Both the position numbers and the translations under genes were made by a program. A stretch of DNA of 64,000 nucleotides from Neoechinorhynchus agilis (lineage: Eukaryota > Acanthocephala), in NCBI GenBank assembly GCA_051530055.1, contig CM121343.1, positions 5,890,001-5,954,000 of the forward strand, given 5' to 3'. The stretch's first letter is position 1; each line of letters opens with the position of its first letter. Shown here in pieces: positions 35,664 through 45,998 of this stretch. The notes beneath the pieces are model-generated. The model was not told the origin of the DNA, ran no database searches, and saw nothing but the letters and a program-made list of their open reading frames with translations.

Positions 35664-35972
35664 TTATATCGATTGTAGGGGGTCGGGAGGGGAACAGTAA
35701 CCGCTGCTGAGGACAACAAACAGATTAAATTCAGGGTCCTGGGTCGAAATCATTATTTCGTTCCTTTTGGCGTCGAGACACTCGACTAAGGCGAAGAACC
35801 TCGTCAAAGTATTGTCCAAGAGACTCAGACAAATCACTGGCGATTCGAAATCAAGAGCATTAATCCTATGAAACACAACGAACGCTGTATCCGTCCTTTT
35901 GACCGTTACACCAGGACGAAACTTTAAGAGATTCAGAGCGGTGGATACTTTTAGAACTCTTTTTGTGTTCAC
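35664..35972 (-). CDS. Hypothetical ORF (102 aa)
   Basis: Frame with protein-like composition (FHRINALDFESPVICLSLL, FFALVECLDAKRNEIMISTQ) and a start MNTKRVLKVSTALNLLKF. Not recognised. Parts of the DNA resemble 6600-6735, so this may be repeat-derived rather than a host gene. Confidence 0.25.
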   Translation of the reverse strand: MNTKRVLKVSTALNLLKFRPGVTVKRTDTAFVVFHRINALDFESPVICLSLLDNTLTRFFALVECLDAKRNEIMISTQDPEFNLFVVLSSGYCSPPDPLQSI

Positions 35973-37318
35973 AGATTAACCAAAAACAACCTTGATTCAC
36001 CAATACAACGTCGACTCTAACGAAGTGTTCAATGGCGGCTTTTTTTCTTGTCCGAAAAGGATGTTCCGTGGACTTGTTAGTGGTCGTCGCGTATTCATGT
36101 TAAATTCTAATGGTAACGCCACCCACTACCACAATCGTTTTTAGTAATGCTCATTTAATCGGCATTCCTAACTTGCAATGTACATTTGAAATCGGTCATT
36201 GATATTGTTACTCGAATTGGCTTATTTGTATTAAATAAAGTTTAATTAAAATTCAACGTAGGTCGCTGCACCTATCTCTGAACTACTCGTCACCAATTTC
36301 AGTGGAAATAAAAATAACGGATCGTGGTGTCCTAATGGCGCTGCCATGTAAAATTGTAATTTTTTATGAAAAATATGTGAGCCTTTTATTCGAAGGGCCG
36401 TTATCGATTCCCGAGAAAATTCCTATTCCATTTGTCCAAAAGGAAGTAAACTTATCATCCGCAACGGGCTCTGATTCTCTAGTAGCAAAATTTTGTTACT
36501 TTAAAAATGTAATTGCACACTTGTCAGGATTTTTCGCAACAAATCTTGCAGTTAAAATCAGTTTTTTTTATTAGAAGCAGCGGTATGAGTCCTTTACGAT
36601 CTTGGATAAATAATAACTGCACAAAGATTTAAAATAGTATGATAAAAGTAAGAATGTATCCCGATGCTGTTTCGATCGATTGTTAAAGAGATAATGACCG
36701 GTTTTGGTTTCTCATCCCTCAAAACATGATTTTTTTTCTCGGCTCCCGGCTCAAAGTATCTTCGACTCGCTGCTAGTAGAGGCGCTCATGGACCTAGTAA
36801 TCATAATGTGGGTCCTTTTCTTTGGCGTTATAAATGTATAACTCAATAGCGAATGATTAATCATAAGATCCTCATTTTGCGAAGCCTTTGAAGATACAAC
36901 TTTACCATTTATCCTTACATTTTTTTAAATTATTTTCGAAATATGTGCGTATTCGACCGTTCAACCATACACACTCATGGCATCGTCATAAAAATCGATA
37001 ACTTAGTATTTCGGGTTTGTTTTTTCGGACAATTGAACAAAAAGATCAAGCAAAGAAATCAATGGCGAAAAAGAAGACGACGTTTGGAAATTCACATAAA
37101 TTGAGTTTATCGGTTCCGTGCAATCGGAACGAATATGAATTAATGCAGTTTCGACAGTGAATTAGATTTTTTCAAGTACAAATCGCCAAACTTTGTATCT
37201 GATCATTTCTCATTATATTATGAAGCGGGTCTCTTTTCGGCCCCTTATCGATTCACGGATTTTAAATCGAGATTTTGGACGGTACGGAAAAAATTAGGCG
37301 AGGGATCATAGCAAAAAA
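35973..37318. other. Intergenic; one unassigned open stretch
   Basis: 36302-36574 (plus) is open after a good acceptor-like TCACCAATTTCAG and encodes a protein-like segment (MALPCKIVIFYEKYVSLLF, GSDSLVAKFCYFKNVIAHL). It could be an exon, but no partner exon was found. Otherwise AT-rich. Confidence 0.3.
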
Positions 37319-38545
37319 TTCCAAAAGAAGAATTTTGATCTTTTTTCTGATTGGTCAAAATAACACTAAAAAACCGGCGATATCGTCAATGGAAACTCGA
37401 CTGGATTTTGGCACCGAAAAGGCGAGACAGTTTCATTGGAAAGTTCAGAAAGAAGAATTTTAATCTTTTTTTTGATTGGTCAAAATAACACCAAAAAACC
37501 GGCGATGCCATCAATGGAAACTCGACTGGATTTTGGCACCGAAAAGGCGAGACAGTTTTATTGGAAAGTTCAGAAAGAAGAATTTCGAACGTTTTTTTAT
37601 TGGTCAAAATAACACTAAAAAACCGGCGATGCCATCAATGGAAACTCGACTGGATTTTGGCACCGAAAAGGCGAGACTGTTTTATTGGAAAGTTCAGAAA
37701 GAAGAATTTTGATCTTTTTTTGATTGGTCAAAATAGCACTAAAAAACCGGCGATGCCATCAATGGAAACTCGACTGGATTTTGGCACCGAAAAGGCGAGA
37801 CTGTTTTATTGGAAAGTTCAGAAAGAAGAATTTTGATCTTTTTTCTGATTGGTCAAAATAACACTAAAACACCGGCGATGTCATCAATGGAAACTCGACT
37901 GGATTTTGGCACCGAAAAGGCGAGACTGTTTTATTGGAAAGTTCAGAAAGAAGAATTTTGATCTTTTTTTGATTGGTCAAAATAGCACTAAAAAAACGGC
38001 GATATCGTCAATGGAAACTCGACTGGATTTTGGCACCGAAAAGGCGAGACAGTTTTATTGAAAAGTTCAGAAAGAAGAATTTTGATCTTTTTTCTGATTG
38101 GTCAAAATAACACTAAAACACCGGCGATGTCATCAATGGAAACTTGACTGGATTTTGTCACCGAAAAGGCGAGACTGTTTTATTGGAAAGTTCAGAAAGA
38201 AGAATTTTGATCTTTTTTTGATTGGTCAAAATAACACTAAAAAACCGGCGATGCCATCAATGGAAACTCGACTGGATTTTGGCACCGAAAAGGCGAGACT
38301 GTTTTATTGGAAAGTTCAGAAAGAAGAATTTCGAACGTTTTTTATTGGTCAAAATAACACTAAAAACCGGCGATATCGTCAATGGAAACTCGACTGGATT
38401 TTGGCACCGAAAAGGCGAGACAGTTTTATTGGAAAGTTCAGAAAGAAGAATTTTGATCTTTTTTTTGATTGGTCTAAATAACACTAAAAACCGGCGATAT
38501 CGTTAAGGGAAACTCGACTAGATTTTGGCACCGAAAAGGCGAGAT
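37319..38545 (+). repeat. 124-bp tandem array, 10 units
   Basis: The marker TTGGTCAAAATAACACTAAA recurs at about 37351, 37476, 37600, 37724, 37849, 37973, 38098, 38222, 38344 and 38469, that is steps of 122-125 bp. Each unit also has ACCGGCGATGCCATCAATGG, ACTCGACTGGATTTTGGCAC and AAGGCGAGACAGTTTTATTG. The ORFs through it shift frame every unit (124 is not divisible by 3), so no gene is implied. Two slightly different subtypes (GATGCCATCAATGG and GATATCGTCAATGG) are interspersed. Confidence 0.9.
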
Positions 38546-39140
38546 CATTAGGTGTGACCGAATGTACCAGCGATAGCGCGATGTTTCCTGTGTATTCTAC
38601 AGACGTTGCCGGAATGCTTCGCTTATTTCCCTACAACTATGCGATAGGCGTGCTCCGAACATTTCGCTTCTAAGCCGCTTACGAAGAGTCAATCACCGTC
38701 GCTTATAGACCTTAATTATAATTTTAGATATGATTGATGCTGAACCAACTAATACTCGGGACTGTTCTCATAGGAAGCGAAGTCTGAAACAAATTGAACC
38801 CCTCGAACTCAACGTAAGAAATTAGGTGTATTGATTTTTTAATTTCGAATTATCGTAGAGTACAACAAAATGCGCGAAAATAGTAAATGAAGATAACGGT
38901 TCGAACGGTCAATTGAACAAGTACTCAGTGTCACTTTATTCGTATTATGGCGGAAGTGGCACTTAGAACAAGGCCAACTGCTGTATAATGATGAACTGTC
39001 TAGTCATTTGCATGTAAGCCTATAAAGCTTCGTTGTCTTTTGTGAACGTACAAACGTCGATATTGGTAGGGCGTTTGTTCAATTGTTCAAAACCATTAAG
39101 CACAGTTCACATCAAAATTTTAAAAACAAATCGACGCGTG
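38546..39140. other. Spacer between two tandem arrays
   Basis: Unique sequence, no supportable open frame. It lies between the 124-bp array and the PGAM-proximal array. Confidence 0.4.
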
Positions 39141-39150
39141 CTAAATGAAT

Positions 39151-39765
39151 TTGAGGCATCAGATTAAGGTTATGACGTAATGTAAAACCCGGAATTGATG
39201 ATTCTTCCGTGGCGTAAATTCACGTATCCTTTCATCTGAGCGAACGCGCGTACTTTTCCATCTGTGAATTTGAGGCATCAGATTAAGGTTATGACGTAAT
39301 AAAAACCCGGAATTGATGATTCTTCCGTGGCTTAACGGCGTAAATTCGCGTATCATTGCTTCTGAGCGAACGCGCGTACTTTTCCATCTGTGAATTTGAG
39401 GCATTAGATTAAAGTTCTGACGTAATAAAACCTGGAATTGATGATTCTTCCGTGGCTTAACGGCGCAAATTCACGTATCATTGCTTCTGAGCGAACGCGC
39501 GTACTTTTCCATCTGTGAATTTGAGGCATCAGATTAAGGTTATGACGTAATGTAAAACCCGGAATTGATGATTCTTCCGTGGCGTAAATTCACGTATCCT
39601 TTCATCTGAGCGAACGCGCGTACTTTTCCATCTGTGAATTTGAGGCATCAGATTAAGGTTATGACGTAATAAAAACCCGGAATTGATGATTCTTCCGTGG
39701 CTTAACGGCGTAAATTCGCGTATCATTGCTTCTGAGCGAACGCGCGTACTTTTCCTTCTGTCTAT
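39151..39765 (+). repeat. About 120-bp tandem array upstream of PGAM, 5 units
   Basis: TTGAGGCATCAGATTAAGGT begins units at 39151, 39270, 39396, 39521 and 39640 (steps 119, 126, 125, 119). Each unit has TATGACGTAAT, GGAATTGATGATTCTTCCGT and GAGCGAACGCGCGTACTTTT. Two unit types alternate as short-long-long-short-long, so the last two units repeat the first two: a higher-order duplication. The array stops about 20 bp before the PGAM TATA box. Confidence 0.9.
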
Positions 39766-39787
39766 TTTTGTATCCTGCATTGTGGCG

Positions 39788-39795
39788 TATAAATA
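39788..39795 (+). promoter_or_regulatory. TATA box of the PGAM gene
   Basis: TATAAATA, 61 bp upstream of the ATG. A start site near 39815 (TCATTCATT) would give a 5' UTR of about 40 nt. It follows the end of the tandem array by about 20 bp. Confidence 0.65.
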
Positions 39796-39855
39796 GTCGT
39801 TTTTCATTCATTGCTTTATTCGCTGGTATCATCTACTGTGATCTTCGCTTCAGAC

Positions 39856-40623
39856 ATGTCAAGCTCTCCAAAGTACACAATTGTCCTAGTACGCCACGGT
39901 GAAAGTCAATATAACTTAGAGAATCGTTTCTGTGGTTGGCATGATTCTGATCTTAGCGAGAAAGGTGTCAACGAAGCTATCCTAGCCGGCGAGGAGCTCA
40001 AGAAAGCTGGTTTTAAGTTTGATGTGGCGTATACAAGCGTTTTGAAACGTGCCATCAAAACCCTTTATCACATCCAAGAAGGACTGGACCTCCACTGGAT
40101 ACCCGTTACCAAACATTGGAGACTAAACGAACGTATGTATGGCGGCCTTCAAGGCTTAAATAAGGCTGAAACCTCGGCTAAACACGGTGAAGCACAAGTT
40201 AAGATTTGGCGTCGTGCTTATGATGTTCCACCACCTCCGATTAATCCCAATCATGAAGACTTTCTTGAAAAAGATGAAAAATATAAGGCGTACGATCCGA
40301 GTATTTTACCGAAAACGGAATGTCTCAAAGATACGGTAGAGAGATTCCTTCCTTTTTGGCATGACAATATTGCTCCGGTTGTCAAGCAAGGCAAACGAGT
40401 CATTATCGTCGCCCACGGCAACAGTCTTAGAGCTTTGGTGAAGTATTTGGATAATGTTGGAGACCAGGAGATTGTAGAATTAAACATTCCAACCGGCATT
40501 CCACTTGTGTATGAACTTGATGATAAATTGAGACCGTTGAAGCATTATTATTTAGCTGATGAGGCGAAAGTAAAAGCGGCTATTGATGCCGTTGCCAATC
40601 AAGCCGCAGCATCGAAGAAGTAG
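39856..40623 (+). CDS. Phosphoglycerate mutase, cofactor-dependent (dPGM)
   Basis: Glycolytic enzyme interconverting 3- and 2-phosphoglycerate through a phosphohistidine. ATG 39856 gives 255 aa, the usual size. The catalytic start [20 protein letters not shown] carries the RHGE motif with the phosphorylated His; later [20 protein letters not shown] and [14 protein letters not shown] hold the rest of the active site (second His in AHGNS). The frame is complete and uninterrupted. It is intronless, while nearly every other multi-domain gene here is split, so it could be a retained retrocopy that acquired a promoter or simply intron loss. Poly(A) signal AATAAA is at about 40647. An in-frame upstream extension (39811) has no ATG. 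Confidence 0.95.
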   Translation: MSSSPKYTIVLVRHGESQYNLENRFCGWHDSDLSEKGVNEAILAGEELKKAGFKFDVAYTSVLKRAIKTLYHIQEGLDLHWIPVTKHWRLNERMYGGLQGLNKAETSAKHGEAQVKIWRRAYDVPPPPINPNHEDFLEKDEKYKAYDPSILPKTECLKDTVERFLPFWHDNIAPVVKQGKRVIIVAHGNSLRALVKYLDNVGDQEIVELNIPTGIPLVYELDDKLRPLKHYYLADEAKVKAAIDAVANQAAASKK

Positions 40624-40675
40624 TCTTGATAAATTTTTGATCTTATAATAAATCGAATGAAATTTGCGTTAACTC

Positions 40676-41287
40676 GAGAGCGCTCTCGGGCAACACGGTC
40701 TCGTCTGCAGAAGGTCAGCAGGAAGGTTCTCACGCCATGCTGAAATCAATAACGCAATTTCTCGGGCGTTGAGAACGGCGAACTTCCCGAACATCCTGGA
40801 ACCCGCCCACCTCTGTAGACTAGACGGCCGTAGGCCCGATGGAATTTCGGTCTTCCCGTGGCGGGAGGGCAAATGCCTTCTCTGGGACGCCACGTGTGTG
40901 GACACCCTCGCAGCCAGCAACATCCCCCACTCCCTCGAAATCGCCGTTGGTGCCACCAGTGCAGCGGAAGGGAGGAAAATACGGAAATATCTTCACTTAT
41001 CAAGGGCTCACTATTTTGTCCCCTTTGGGGTAGAGACGTATGGAGCGCTCGGCACTCTCTCTGCTACAGGATCTCTCGAAGAAATTGAGAGAGGCAACCG
41101 GAGACTCAAGAGCAGGCGTATTCCTTTGACAAAATATCTCGCTAGCAGTACAACGGGGCAATGCTGCCAGCATGATGGCGACGGTCGAGGAAGGACAAAA
41201 GCTGGAATTCGGCGGGAGGTGGTGAGTGTGTTAATTGTCGAGAAATGAAGATTGATTGAATACATTTATCGTTTATCAAAAAAAAAC
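40676..41287 (+). mobile_element. LINE 3' fragment, copy 2 (longest)
   Basis: Same family as 7552, plus strand, starting about 50 bp after the PGAM poly(A) signal. It encodes, with a frame change, NNAISRALRTANFPNILEPA-like sequence, RRPDGISVFPWREGKCLLWD, AAEGRKIRKYLHLSRAHYFV and VPFGVETYGALG, then the NISLAVQRGNAASVM end. Its 3' UTR ends TTTATCGTTTATC followed by an A run at 41279-41287. This is a 5'-truncated, frame-broken copy; identity to copy 1 is high by eye, so both are fairly young. Confidence 0.75.
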
Positions 41288-41329
41288 GAGAGGGCTGTTG
41301 TAATGATAAAAAGAAAAATCTTTATATCC

Positions 41330-41560
41330 AATTGTTCCTTCGAGTGGATGTGTATTCTCAATGGCGAATTGTTACACACTCGAGCTTTATTATTGAACTG
41401 TTCATTGGGAATTTTCAGGGTCCCAGAGAACTTGCTTTTTGCAAATGTCGTAAACACTTGCAAACAATGCTCGAGGAGGCTGGGGCCTTGAAAATTTGCA
41501 ATGAGATGTTCAATAAGACTCGAGTGTGTTACAATTCGCCATTGAGAAGAAGAATCTTTA
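41330..41560. repeat. Inverted repeat after the LINE copy
   Basis: TTCTCAATGGCGAATTGTTA near 41350 and its inverse near 41545 mark arms of about 85-100 bp (41340-41440 and 41470-41555), also sharing ACACACTCGAG and GGAATTTTCAGG-like sequence. The spacer is about 35 nt. Confidence 0.65.
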
Positions 41561-41734
41561 TTTTCAAGCTTTCGTCGTCTTACATCAACAAAGACCCACG
41601 GAGAAAGCGACATTGACGTTTTGAAAGTTCGTCCTGCCCATTGAACAGTTTTCGAGCTTTGTTTATCTGATGTTCAGAACGGTCAGTCGCATTGTCCGTA
41701 AGAAACAGCATCCTTTCATTTTTCAATTCCACCA

Positions 41735-41850
41735 AGCCCTTGGACAATCTGAACGGTTCGTTGCCTATGATTTCGCGTCCCGTCAAACGTCACCAAGTCC
41801 TTGGCCACTCTGAACGGTTCGTTGCCTATGATTTCGCGTCCCGTCAAACG
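41735..41850 (+). repeat. Direct duplication, about 56 bp x 2
   Basis: TGAACGGTTCGTTGCCTATG followed by ATTTCGCGTCCCGTCAAACG occurs twice in tandem, with small differences upstream of it (GGACAATC versus GGCCACTC). Confidence 0.85.
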
Positions 41851-41860
41851 TTAAAGCAAA

Positions 41861-41950
41861 TTACACTTTCGGTGAGAATAATCCCGGTCATTGCATATTT
41901 CATTTATTCGAAATATGTAATGACCGGGATTAATCTCACCGAAAGTGTAA
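41861..41950. repeat. 90-bp near-perfect palindrome
   Basis: Arms 41861-41902 and 41909-41950 begin and end with TTACACTTTCGGTGAGA and its inverse and share ATCCCGGTCATT. The loop is 6 nt. A compact MITE-like or fold-back element. Confidence 0.85.
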
Positions 41951-43800
41951 TTTTATTATCCCGAAGGAGTTTCTATCGATGGTTAAAGCAAATACTCTTT
42001 AGTTTTGCCTATCTATAGATATGATCCCACGATTGCCATCGACCAAACATCGTTCGCTGGTCATCTCGTGGACGACGTTGTGTGTCGAGTGCAAATCGAA
42101 TCTTATCTGTTATTTGTGTTCATTGACTTTCCGGACGATGTTGGATATGCTTCCGGCATTTCATAATGTCCAGTTCTTGTCAGAATTCGCCTAAGTATAG
42201 CCGCGCTTCTGTGGACAATCAGGGCACCCATTCTCGATCGTCACAGGAGCAGCTTTCCATCGTCACTAGTGAACTTTTCACTGATGTATTATTCAAAGGG
42301 CAATCCTCGCATTTTTCGAAAATCGATCAGTTTTTTTCCGATAAATTCATCATTTATGTTAAATAGAAAGGCGAAACATCTTTATCGTCGTCCATTGGTT
42401 CGAGGACGTATTCCCCTTCTGAATCGTTGATTCTCGGATGATAAAAATCTTCGGCCAGTAAGTTGGGTTTCTTGGTGCATCTTTTAATCGCGAACCCTTT
42501 GGCTGAATAAAACTGTTCACAATGAAAACGTTGCATATTCACTGTGTGATCAAATTAGGGAATTCCCGGTTGCGAAACACGTGAAGTTTTTATGAAATGG
42601 AGATCGTATTATTAATGGAATATTATTAAAGATGGTATTTGGTGTTACGGAGAAATGAGAACTCACATGAACTTAATACTCATTTTAAGCAAATTGAATC
42701 AAATTAGTATTAGATCACATCCTTAATTTTGTTCGAAATGTGCTGAATTCACGGGCGTATCTTTGACAAAAGGTTCAGAGAAACATCATTGACGAGCACT
42801 TCATGAAGTTTGGTATTTATGTGATGAAACGTACTTTTATTGCTTAGTGTTGATAGGTGAATGTTAGATGATCGCTACCGTGGTTTTCTCCCTCTTTCTC
42901 ATATAAAATTTTTTGTAATGACCACAATGTAGCTACAATCACTCATATTATAACCGTTCTAATTTTAGACGATGTCGATCCATTCTGTGCCTCCGGTTGG
43001 TTCGGTTGATGACCACTGTTGGTCCCGCTGTCCACCTGAATCAAATGTTGCTTTAGTAGCCTCTCGAACCAACTCGTATAGTCACATTGGTTCTAGACAT
43101 ACGGATCATCCATCATAGAATTTGAAAACGAAATGATTGTTCTTACAATTTTACCAATTAAAAACAAACGCATTTCTTTTACAAAACTTGCTGTACTGGC
43201 ATAAGGATTCGATGAGCTATCCATCAAACGCATGCGTATTGTTTTGTAAGAAGGCCCGTTCGCCGACATTGGTTCAGCTTGCTACAAAAATGGATCGAAG
43301 AGATGGTACTACATTGGTTATTGATACTATTTATATACCTGAACACTAGTAAGCTGCTTTGCGTCTTCATTAGGTAAGTTGATAAAAAACTCTAGCCAAA
43401 GACACCTACAAATCTGTGCGTTAAGTTAGAATAATATTCTCACGAGTTTTCGTCGAATCTCACCTGCATGTGATCTTCGATTTTACGTCGTTTTGAACGA
43501 GATTCACCATAGTTGACGTTATGCGATGATGTGCTCATGAGTAAGCATATAGAGCATACCCACTTGTATCTTTTTTCATCTTCATCTATCACTTTAACCA
43601 TTGAAAAGAATCATACCTTTGATTGTGCTTGGATGGCGAATGGAGAAGACATTCTGAATGGAAAAACCGAAGGCAGAGTGAACAATTTTGAAGCTTTTTC
43701 GCTTCCCCTCGACATATACAGCAAGTTAAGGCAGCCGGAGTTTCTGAATCAGAATCTATCAGAAACTATAAAAAAAGGAAATCAGGAGTTTATCATCTTA
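41951..43800. other. Intergenic; weak unassigned frames
   Basis: 42354-42542 (minus) ends in a protein-like EPMDDDKDVSPFYLT, which recurs as MEDKDVSPFLTGT at 30561-30599 (plus) and at DNA level at 26101-26150; this points to a dispersed repeat. Plus frames 43137-43349 and 43513-43860 look protein-like (YPSNACVLFCKKARSPTLVQ; GKTEGRVNNFEAFSLPLDIY) but I cannot link them into a gene. PHD and bromodomain exons expected of TIF1 were not seen. Confidence 0.3.
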
Positions 43801-43916
43801 GCAGTTCATTTGGCACTCACTGATTTGTATGTCTCAGGACTAGCAAGTCGTCTGCGTTGACATGTACTCCTACAAATTGCCTTATCGGAAAAAAAATCAA
43901 ATCCGTGATTTCTAAA

Positions 43917-45998
43917 AGGTTTTACCTTCGGTTCCTTCAGCGACGATTGGCTCATGCCAACTACGCTGTTTTGCCTCTTTGAATAATTCTTCGATGTTGA
44001 CTCACTTAACGCTTTCAGCGGACGTAAAAGCGCTGATGTGCTCATAACTTGAGAAATCGTGTTACTGTTCACAAGTGGCAAGAACGGACGTCCAATTTGA
44101 ATGCCTTCGCCGTTGACTGGATTAATAGTTGTATGAGTTCGATGGGCACAATGGAGATTTGCAGCCGGTGAGCGACATGGATCAGTTGACGGTACGCACA
44201 CTCGAGCTGGTGATGCAGCGCCTATGTAGTTTGTGGAGCATAAACCATGAGTGAAGGGTGAGTATAAGTCAGTTGACTGACTGCTTTTATCTAAATAGTA
44301 ATGTTGGACATCTAGATGGATTCACACGAGTAAATCTAACAGGAAGATATACGGTTACGTAAATCCGATCTTGTGCTATCCTAAATATTTAGAGCTCAGA
44401 TCTGTTAAAGTGGTTGTTAAAAATACCTTTGCCTTACATGCTGGGATGCACTCAGCGGATGATCCATGGGGATATCCATCAACTAACAACATTCCCAGCA
44501 TGGTTATACTTTTATCAAAGTTGCCCTGGTCAGAAGCGAACTGAACTTGAACTTTAAGGTCATCCAATTTCGTGGATTGCATTTGCCGAATCTCACCAAG
44601 TCGATCGTTGATATTATCCTTTACGTACAATAAAAGTAAAGGATCGGCTTTTAAAGCATTAAATGAAAATAAAGAAATAGCCTTATGGAAAGTACACTAA
44701 CGGTCCTTTATCGCTTTTTGCGTGAAGCTAATTGACAAATTTCTAAACGAGTATTCCGCACAGGCTTGGACGAGCTTGAATTTTAGCAGCTTTCGTTTGT
44801 TATTGCAGTAAACCTTCAATTCCTTCAGTAGTTGTTTTTCTCGTTTTTGGACAGACTCCATCAATTTGACCGTAAAAGACCTAATGTCGCTAGAAACCTA
44901 ACATTTTGATGAAGACACAAAGTCAACTTTGAGTTTCAAACCTTTCCTTGAATTTCAGCTATTTTAGCTAGCTGGGAATCGATCAACTCGAACATCTCAC
45001 CCTGCTTATTGTCACACGCCTTGCATTCATCCATCAACGTTTGTAATCGCTTTCTGAAATCATCAGCCGCATCTCCGATTGGTCGATGCTGATGATCCTG
45101 ATGGCTCGTTTCTTTGCATTCCTTGCATGTAAGGCATCCACATAGATTGCAATAGTACCGTAGCCGTTGATTGGCATGAAGCTTCATGGAAGTTTTTATG
45201 CATAAAAAAAATTCAATATATTGTTACCTTGCAGAGTATTGATTTCCTATTCTTGAGACATGATTCAACCTCCCCGCAATGCTTTACCATGTGCTTTTTG
45301 GTTAGTTTTACCCTGCCATGGGCCTGCTCACATCCATCGCACAGCCACTCATCGCAATCAAAGCAGTACCTTAATAATATTTTAACTTCTCTCGATGGTG
45401 ATTTATAGTGATGTTATCGAAGTAAGTATCAATCGTTTTGCGCCGATAAAGGGAAATCTTGATTGTATCTCTCTACATAATCGGCAAATTCGCGCAACAA
45501 TGCCGTTATTTCTAATAAAGTCGAATTTCCTACGGCCGTTTCCGTATTTTGTCAATACTTAAAATCTAATCTATTATTGGTTCAAAAACCGGCTTTTCAC
45601 ACTGTGCCTATCATTTTGGTATTTTTGAACACTGACCATTGTGCCTGAAACCGCTCATCACAGCTCGTGCATGACTGATCCTTTTCATTGCAACTCGTTT
45701 CGGGAACTTTTGCTTGTTCATCGATAAACGGATTTGATATAATTTGACTGGCCTCCGTGACATGTTTGCACTTTACACACTGAATTTTAGCGATTCCTTC
45801 GAATAATCACAGCATTCCCGTGTGAATACTTAAAAATGCGACGGTCTTACTCTGATCTGGAACGCAGGCCTTGTCGATGAATAGCTGAACGCACGCATTG
45901 CACACTGAATGGAGGCACTTTAACAGCCTTGCATTATCCGCATTCAGGTTTCCTTGGCAAACAGGACAGGTTCCTTGTGAGTCAAACTGTGACTGCAT
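43917..45998 (-). CDS. TRIM-family RBCC protein, TIF1-like
   Basis: RING, two B-boxes and coiled coil, the tripartite-motif arrangement of a probable E3 ubiquitin ligase. In-phase exons: 45851-45998, 45637-45796, 45228-45369, 44942-45181, 44702-44897 and 44427-44647. RING: CPVCQG, then CLHSVCNAC, then CVKC across exons 1-2. B-box 1: CTSCDERFQAQWYCFDCDEW then CDGCEQAHGR. B-box 2: CKLHANQRLRYYCNLCGCLT then CKECKETSHQDHQHRP. The coiled coil follows (RKRLQTLMDECKACDNKQGE; KREKQLLKELKVYC; NDRLGEIRQMQSTKLDDLKV). Two B-boxes and the RING style are closest to TIF1 (TRIM24/33). The exon after 44427 (about 43917-44222) is a Ser-rich tail whose joining phase I could not settle. No PHD-bromodomain was found, so this is a shortened relative or the gene has unseen exons. 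Confidence 0.8.

Noticed and set aside
37319-38545. Overlapping ORFs in the 124-bp array
   Set aside because: Frames rotate each unit and both strands are open; this is repeat DNA.
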